DNA of 11,155 nt from Caldifarciminota bacterium (GTDB taxonomy: Bacteria; Hydrothermota; Hydrothermia; S141-80): the NCBI GenBank assembly GCA_027053375.1, contig JALUJC010000152.1, forward strand, positions 1 to 11,155, written 5' to 3'. Made by a program: the position numbers and the translations under genes. Within the stretch, counting starts at the first letter, position 1. Each line of letters opens with the position of its first letter. A model generated the notes under the pieces. That model was not told where the DNA came from. It worked only from the letters and a program-made list of their open reading frames with translations, and did no database searches. Shown piece after piece: positions 6,896-11,155 of this stretch.

Positions 6896-7966
6896 CTACT
6901 TTCCTATGAGCGGGAAACGCCAGGATCCCACACGAAGAATCCCCCGAACCCGCACCGGGCAGGACAGGTGCATGCGGGATCCGGTCACCTTTCCCGTGCA
7001 TACACGCCGCCCGTTTACGGTCCACACTTCATAATGTGCACCCGGAGGTGCCCCCTCCATCAAGACTTCTCCTGCAATATACCGAAGCCGGACCTGAGGT
7101 TTCCGGGGCGTTCCCGTGCCTTCCGCCTCAAAGGTGACCAGTCCACCTGTGGCGATCACCCGAACACCCAGCTGGGAAAGCGTACCGACCCACTGCCAGT
7201 TCCCTGGATTCCACTGATACATTGCAAGATCTCCGGCATCGGTCACCGCGTAGAGTTCCCCGGAACCTCCCGTCTGAAGATCCACGGCACCCAGCTGAGA
7301 AAGCACTTTCCAGCCTGTCCAGGTTCGCCCGGAATCCACAGAACGCACCACATCGCCATACCAGGTCAACGCATAGAGCGTATCCCCCACACCGGTCATC
7401 GCAACCACAGACCCGCTGCCCACATTGCCCATCCCCTGCCATGTGGCACCCTGATCCGTGGAACGATACACATCCCCGCGCGCACCCATGACCCATATGG
7501 AGGAGGGCACACCTGACCGAATCCAGAGATCCACCGCATCGTTCAGGGGGACCTGACCCACCGGGACCATGCCGCCGACGCTCGTTCCGCGGTACACCAC
7601 GCCCGAACGGGTCAGGGCAAAAAACTGTGCCTGCACATTGTCATAACGCAGTGCTACACCGTCCAGAAAGGGGTACGCGTGCACCGACACCCATGTGGTC
7701 CCCGCGTTGCTGGATGACAGCAACTGCCCATCCCTCAACAGGATGTAACTGCCAGGTTTGGTGAGATACCCCACGGGTTCTCCCCCACCCAGCTGCGCAA
7801 TGCGTGCCCAGGTGGTTCCATTGTGCGTTCTCCAGATCTCTCCGCTGGCGGTCACCAGATCCAGATAGGCCTGGAGAGGCGCGACAAGGAGCAGTGCGAG
7901 GCCTGCGGTTCGCAGGCCTCGCACTGCATCTCCGAGGATTTCCTTCCTTCTTCTCCAGCCACCCAT
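6896..7966 (-). CDS. Gene C: secreted Asp-box (BNR/YCF48-like) beta-propeller protein
   Basis: A 356-residue protein. The ATG at 7966 is chosen over a GTG at 7972 because the GTG lies inside the Shine-Dalgarno GAGGTG. Residues 1-33 are a signal peptide with a long basic n-region (GGWRRRKEI) and a short core (AGLALLLVAP). Residues 35-280 are a propeller. Asp-box motifs S-x-D/N-x-G-x-T-W occur at 86-92, 169-176 and 209-216, with weaker ones at 47-53 and near 250-258. G-x-hydrophobic strands before them indicate at least six blades. Asp-boxes mark the fold of sialidases, sortilin and YCF48, but no sialidase catalytic arginines or FRIP motif are apparent, so I do not call an enzyme. Residues 285-356 look like a degenerate sorting tail (YEVWTVNGRRV) with cysteines 323 and 336. 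It is the second gene of an operon with D, nine bases after its stop. Confidence 0.87.
   Translation of the reverse strand: MGGWRRRKEILGDAVRGLRTAGLALLLVAPLQAYLDLVTASGEIWRTHNGTTWARIAQLGGGEPVGYLTKPGSYILLRDGQLLSSSNAGTTWVSVHAYPFLDGVALRYDNVQAQFFALTRSGVVYRGTSVGGMVPVGQVPLNDAVDLWIRSGVPSSIWVMGARGDVYRSTDQGATWQGMGNVGSGSVVAMTGVGDTLYALTWYGDVVRSVDSGRTWTGWKVLSQLGAVDLQTGGSGELYAVTDAGDLAMYQWNPGNWQWVGTLSQLGVRVIATGGLVTFEAEGTGTPRKPQVRLRYIAGEVLMEGAPPGAHYEVWTVNGRRVCTGKVTGSRMHLSCPVRVRGILRVGSWRFPLIGK
7891..7927. repeat. Perfect 17-bp inverted repeat inside the signal-peptide region of gene C
   Basis: GCAGTGCGAGGCCTGCG at 7891-7907 is followed by the three bases GTT and then its exact reverse complement at 7911-7927. 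It begins about 40 bases inside gene C and encodes the stretch AVRGLRTAGLAL between the basic n-region and the hydrophobic core of the signal peptide. There is no T-tract on either side, so it is not a standard terminator. It may be an RNA hairpin that slows translation or transcript elongation early in the gene, or a palindromic element inserted in frame. Confidence 0.85.
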
Positions 7967-7971
7967 GGACA

Positions 7972-7977
7972 CACCTC
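7972..7977 (-). promoter_or_regulatory. Ribosome binding site of gene C overlapping the stop of gene D
   Basis: GAGGTG shares its first bases with the TGA stop of gene D (7976-7978) and lies five bases before the ATG at 7966. A ribosome finishing D would sit on this site, so translation of C is probably coupled to that of D. Confidence 0.7.
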
Positions 7978-10900
7978 AATGGGCAAGGAACACACGGATC
8001 TGTTTCCGGTAACCGTCCGGTCCCTCCAGATGCAGAAAATAGACGCCCACAGGCACCCGGTTCCTGTTCAGGCGCACCCGGTGATACCCGGGAGCAAAGC
8101 GCCCCTGAACCACCCGTTCAATCTCCCGACCGGTGGCATCCAGCAACCGGAGGGTCACGGGGACTTTTTGACCGGGAAGAAGATCCGGGACATAGAAGTT
8201 TACCCAGAATTCCTGGCGTGTCTGTTCCATGCTCAGCGGCCGGGTGACCACATCCACCTCCCCCACACGGATTTCCCGACCCAGTCCATTCACCGCGCTT
8301 AACGCATATCCGCGCACATCCGAACGCAGGCGGTCTTCCATCACCGTGTCCTGCACAGGACTCAGGTTCACCTTTTCCTCGCTCCCATCCATCTTCAATC
8401 GATACACCACATATCCTGCAAGACGTTCCGGCCCCGGCAGGGTTTTCCAGCGCAACCGGACGTTCCCGTTGTCCTGCATTTCCGCCTGGAGTTGTAACAG
8501 CACCACGCTGGCACGGATGGTAAAGAAACTGTCGGATTCGGTCTCATTAACCCCCACACCCGGCTGAAATCCTCCATACACCAGTTTCAACCGTGCATAC
8601 CGTGTCGGAAGGTGAGGAACCCGGAAAGAAGTTTTCCAGGTATCCCCCAGGGCTTCACCACGTACCCCGGAAAGCAACAGCTGCCATGCATCCCCACCCT
8701 GGGTGGACAGGTACACATCCACCGTCTGTGGTCCGTTCCATTTCAGGGTCGCCAGCGCACCCACATCCCATGTCTCTCCGCCGAGCGGGGACCGCAAACG
8801 GAGCGCCGGTGAGGCGTACTTCAGATCGGTATTGCTGCCGTCGTAATAGGCAATGTGAGGATTGCCCAGGGCATCCAGCGCCAGCGAGGTGTAATTCCCG
8901 ACAATTCCCTGGGAGTCCAGGGTCTGTACGTGCCAGGTGTTCCCGGTTTTGTAAGCATATTTCAGATCATCATTGGTCCAGTCGTAATAGGCGATGCGGG
9001 GCACCCCGTCCCGTCCCACCTGAAGGGATGAGAAATACCCCACCACCCCCTGATCATCCACCACCTCCGAAACCCAGGTTCCAAGCACCCGGTGGGCATA
9101 ACGAAGATGGAGATTCTGGTCCACATAGCTGATGTGGGGTTCCCCGCGCACGTCCAGGGAAATGGAGGTGTAGGTCCCCCCATGGGCATCCACGGTTTCA
9201 ATGTGCCAGCTGCCGCCTGATCGCACCGCATACTTCAGGTCACCGTTGGTGAAATCGTAATAACTGACGTGAACCCGTCCCCCGTCATCCACGGCGATGG
9301 AAGTGTACATGCCCACGGTGGTGCTGCTGTTGTCCACCGTCTCGCTCACCCAGGATCCCAGATGCTTGTAGGCGTACTTCAGGCTCCCGTAGGTGGCGTC
9401 ATGGTAGGCAATGTGCGGCTGATCACGATCATCCAGCGCCAGAGAAAGATGGGACCCCACATCCCCCCCGAAATCCACGGTCTCGTAGTGCCAGGATCCC
9501 CCCGACTTGTAGGTGTACAGAAGATCCTGGCTGGAGTTATCATAGTAGGCAATGTGGGGTTGATCCCTGGAATCCAGCGCAAGCGAGGCATACATCCCCA
9601 CATCCGACGTGAGACTGAAATGCGGATTTTCGGTGACCCACTTGCTTCCCTTCAGAGACGCGTAGGCAAGGCTTGTAAAAGATGCGTTGTAATAGGCGAT
9701 GTGCGGGACACCGCGGGAATCCACCGCAATGGAGGCGTATTTCCCCTCATCCCCCGCGGTATCCACAGTCTCGGTATAGAACATAGAAGACGGAAGAGGG
9801 GGACGGATGGCAATGGGGCCGGGGGAGATATCCCAGGCGGTGCTCCCCCGGGCGGTGATTTTGATCCTTGCATGTTCAGTGATCTCACCGGGCACCGTGA
9901 TCTGCGCCGAACCGCCCCCCACACGGGAGGCCAGGGTCTGGAAGGTGGATCCATCTGAAGAAAAGAGAATGTCCACCAATCCCGCACCCGTCCAGCGCAC
10001 GGTGCGCTGTTCCCCGGGATGCCAGACCTCTCCCCCACGTGGTGAAAGAAGCCGGATGGCTGTGGTGGCGTACTTTAAAACTTTATGGAGATTCTCCGTA
10101 TAGGCAAAATGGGGCTGTCCCCGATCATCCAGTGCCAGATCAAATGCAGCGCCTGCATACCCCCTTGCCACATCCACGGTATCAATGGACCAGCCACTGA
10201 GGGACGGCATCGCATAGATCATCCCATCCAGACCATAGGCAATCACGGGATCGCCATACGGATCCAGTTCAAGGGCAGTGTTGACGGCGACCGTGTATGA
10301 TATGCTTTCCACTGTGTCAATAGTCCAGGTGATGCTCCCTTCAAGCTGATGAGCATACCGCACCTGGGAATTTGTATAGTCCCAGTACACGATGTGCGGA
10401 TTTCCCCTTGCATCCAGTTCCAGATCAATCTTTCCTCTCACCACCGTGGTGTCCACAACATCCATGTTCCAGGCCCCCACACCTACACTTTTATAGGCAT
10501 ACTGTAGAGATTTCAGTGTGGAGTCCCAATAGGCAATGCGGGGGGTCCCCAGGGAGTCCAGCGCCAGGGAAGGGTACAGCCCGGTCGTTCCGCCCGAATC
10601 CACAATCTCCTTTGTCCAGGAACCTCCGGACTTCCAGGCATATAACAGATCCCGATGCGTGTAGTCCTGATAGGCAATATGGGGGTTGTCCCGGGCATCC
10701 AGCACCAGAGAAACCGCCGAACATCCTGATCCCACCGTATCTACGGGTTCAATGGCCCACGAATCTCCCGTTTTGCGCGCGTATTTCAACACCCCCTGGG
10801 CACCGTCCACATAGGCGATGTGAGGCCGGTCATGGGAATCCAGCCAGAGAGATGTGCATTTCGTTGTGCTTGCCGTGTCCACGTGTTCCACAATCCAGGA

Positions 10901-11110
10901 TTCTCCGGACCGATAGACATAGATCAGATCGTACCCCCCGTAATCAAAGAGGCTGATGTGGACGTTTCCCCGGGAATCCACACGGATGCCTGGATCTCCA
11001 GATTGCTGATCATAGACCGCTTCATGACTCCAGGTCAGGGCCTGCAAGCGCACGGGCAGGAAGAACAGGACAAGCATGAGCCACCCCATCTGACGCAAAC
11101 ATCCGGACAT
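7976..11110 (-). CDS. Gene D: secreted double beta-propeller protein with SPxGGExW domains, Fn3-like domain and sorting tail
   Basis: A 1044-residue protein. The ATG at 11110 follows AAGGAGG by seven bases; an ATG at 11117 is out of frame. Residues 1-24 are a signal peptide (LMLVLFFLPV core, LQA end). Residues 25-348 and 441-767 are two propellers, each with seven repeats of about 45 residues: a D-x-x-G-x-PHIAYYD strand, a DLKYAYK strand and a GSW-x-x-E-x-VD strand. Each is followed by a sandwich domain opening with SPRGGEVW (352-436) or SPLGGETW (770-866), the kind called Ser-Thr-rich/Kre9-like in other bacteria. Residues 868-957 are Fn3-like (LRWKT, GYVVYRLK, GYALSAVN). Residues 960-1044 are a sorting tail (DATGREI, VGVYFLHL, YRKQIRVFL). 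No catalytic residues are seen. It is the first gene of an operon with C. Ligand binding or adhesion at the cell surface is an inference. Confidence 0.92.
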   Translation of the reverse strand: MSGCLRQMGWLMLVLFFLPVRLQALTWSHEAVYDQQSGDPGIRVDSRGNVHISLFDYGGYDLIYVYRSGESWIVEHVDTASTTKCTSLWLDSHDRPHIAYVDGAQGVLKYARKTGDSWAIEPVDTVGSGCSAVSLVLDARDNPHIAYQDYTHRDLLYAWKSGGSWTKEIVDSGGTTGLYPSLALDSLGTPRIAYWDSTLKSLQYAYKSVGVGAWNMDVVDTTVVRGKIDLELDARGNPHIVYWDYTNSQVRYAHQLEGSITWTIDTVESISYTVAVNTALELDPYGDPVIAYGLDGMIYAMPSLSGWSIDTVDVARGYAGAAFDLALDDRGQPHFAYTENLHKVLKYATTAIRLLSPRGGEVWHPGEQRTVRWTGAGLVDILFSSDGSTFQTLASRVGGGSAQITVPGEITEHARIKITARGSTAWDISPGPIAIRPPLPSSMFYTETVDTAGDEGKYASIAVDSRGVPHIAYYNASFTSLAYASLKGSKWVTENPHFSLTSDVGMYASLALDSRDQPHIAYYDNSSQDLLYTYKSGGSWHYETVDFGGDVGSHLSLALDDRDQPHIAYHDATYGSLKYAYKHLGSWVSETVDNSSTTVGMYTSIAVDDGGRVHVSYYDFTNGDLKYAVRSGGSWHIETVDAHGGTYTSISLDVRGEPHISYVDQNLHLRYAHRVLGTWVSEVVDDQGVVGYFSSLQVGRDGVPRIAYYDWTNDDLKYAYKTGNTWHVQTLDSQGIVGNYTSLALDALGNPHIAYYDGSNTDLKYASPALRLRSPLGGETWDVGALATLKWNGPQTVDVYLSTQGGDAWQLLLSGVRGEALGDTWKTSFRVPHLPTRYARLKLVYGGFQPGVGVNETESDSFFTIRASVVLLQLQAEMQDNGNVRLRWKTLPGPERLAGYVVYRLKMDGSEEKVNLSPVQDTVMEDRLRSDVRGYALSAVNGLGREIRVGEVDVVTRPLSMEQTRQEFWVNFYVPDLLPGQKVPVTLRLLDATGREIERVVQGRFAPGYHRVRLNRNRVPVGVYFLHLEGPDGYRKQIRVFLAH
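8810..9790 (-). repeat. Second seven-fold repeat array of gene D (propeller 2)
   Basis: Seven D-x-x-x-x-P-x-I-A-Y-like strands are centred near residues 469, 519, 566, 614, 659, 705 and 752, and seven W/F-x-x-E-x-VD strands near 444, 491, 540, 587, 634, 679 and 726. The array begins with a lone FYTETVD strand and ends with DLKYA lacking its own SW strand, so the first strand can complete the last blade. On the + strand the repeats show up as recurring GGCAATGTG or similar words about every 130-150 bases. Confidence 0.85.
10067..11038 (-). repeat. First seven-fold repeat array of gene D (propeller 1)
   Basis: Seven PHIAY-type strands are centred near residues 51, 97, 144, 191, 239, 288 and 334. 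Seven W-x-x-E/D-x-V strands lie near 27, 72, 118, 165, 214, 262 and 307. It starts with a lone LTWSHEAVYD strand and ends at LKYA, the same circularly closed arrangement as array 2. The copies are more diverged than in array 2, with variants such as NVHIS, NPHIVYWD and DPVIAY, which suggests it is older or under looser constraint. Confidence 0.83.
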
Positions 11111-11147
11111 CCACCATCCTCCTTGTTATGAAATTCCATCGTTTCTG

Positions 11148-11153
11148 TATATA
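11148..11153 (-). promoter_or_regulatory. Possible -10 box of the D-C operon
   Basis: TATATA on the - strand, placed to start transcription near 11141 and give a leader of about 30 bases containing the AAGGAGG site. The -35 region is outside the window, so the promoter cannot be confirmed. Confidence 0.3.
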
Positions 11154-11155
11154 CG

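Noticed and set aside
7970..7972. GTG as the start of gene C
   Set aside because: It is part of the GAGGTG Shine-Dalgarno that serves the ATG at 7966.
8810..11038. Regular spacing of repeated words suggesting a CRISPR array or tandem satellite
   Set aside because: The period is about 45 codons within one intact reading frame, and the repeats vary at the third codon position; they are propeller blades.

Overview
This window looks like bacterial DNA of roughly 60% G+C, judged by eye on sampled lines. It carries four large genes for secreted, non-enzymatic, repeat-built proteins. All four start with a signal peptide. Three end in a clear beta-sandwich tail of the kind used as a sorting domain by type IX secretion (T9SS) or T9SS-like systems: a GR turn, then G-x-Y-hydrophobic-x-L, then a basic patch and a hydrophobic end. 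The fourth ends in a divergent version. Such tails on beta-propeller and Ig-like proteins are typical of Bacteroidetes and relatives (FCB group) and of candidate phyla such as WOR-3. The lineage is therefore inferred from protein architecture only. No marker gene, rRNA or tRNA is present.

Layout. Positions 1-448 hold no gene I can support, but have several small hairpins and a possible terminator. A good sigma-70-like promoter (474-502) and a strong Shine-Dalgarno (SD) sequence introduce gene A (524-4366, +, 1280 aa): a PQQ-like propeller followed by alternating Ig-like and nidogen-like modules. A perfect 11-bp stem (4380-4406) separates it from the convergent gene B. Gene B (4428-6650, -, 740 aa) has the N-terminal domain that accompanies SBBP repeats, then a seven-bladed propeller. 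Its upstream gap (6651-6895) holds a perfect CRP-type palindrome exactly 41.5 bp before the start predicted from a -10 box, and a leader in which the SD can be buried in a 9-bp stem.

Further right, genes D (7976-11110, -, 1044 aa) and C (6896-7966, -, 356 aa) form a two-gene operon transcribed leftward, with the SD of C overlapping the stop codon of D. D carries two complete seven-bladed propellers, each followed by an SPxGGExW sandwich domain, then an Fn3-like domain and a sorting tail. C is an Asp-box (BNR/YCF48-like) propeller with a degenerate tail. Its signal-peptide region contains a perfect 17-bp inverted repeat.

Taken together this looks like a cell-surface or extracellular protein locus. 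The likely roles are adhesion, binding of ligands or polymers, or scaffolding. No catalytic domain, transporter, regulator gene, mobile element, CRISPR array or RNA gene was recognised. The most interesting signals are the CRP-site/promoter geometry and structured leader of gene B, the hairpin in gene C, and the duplicated propeller module in gene D.
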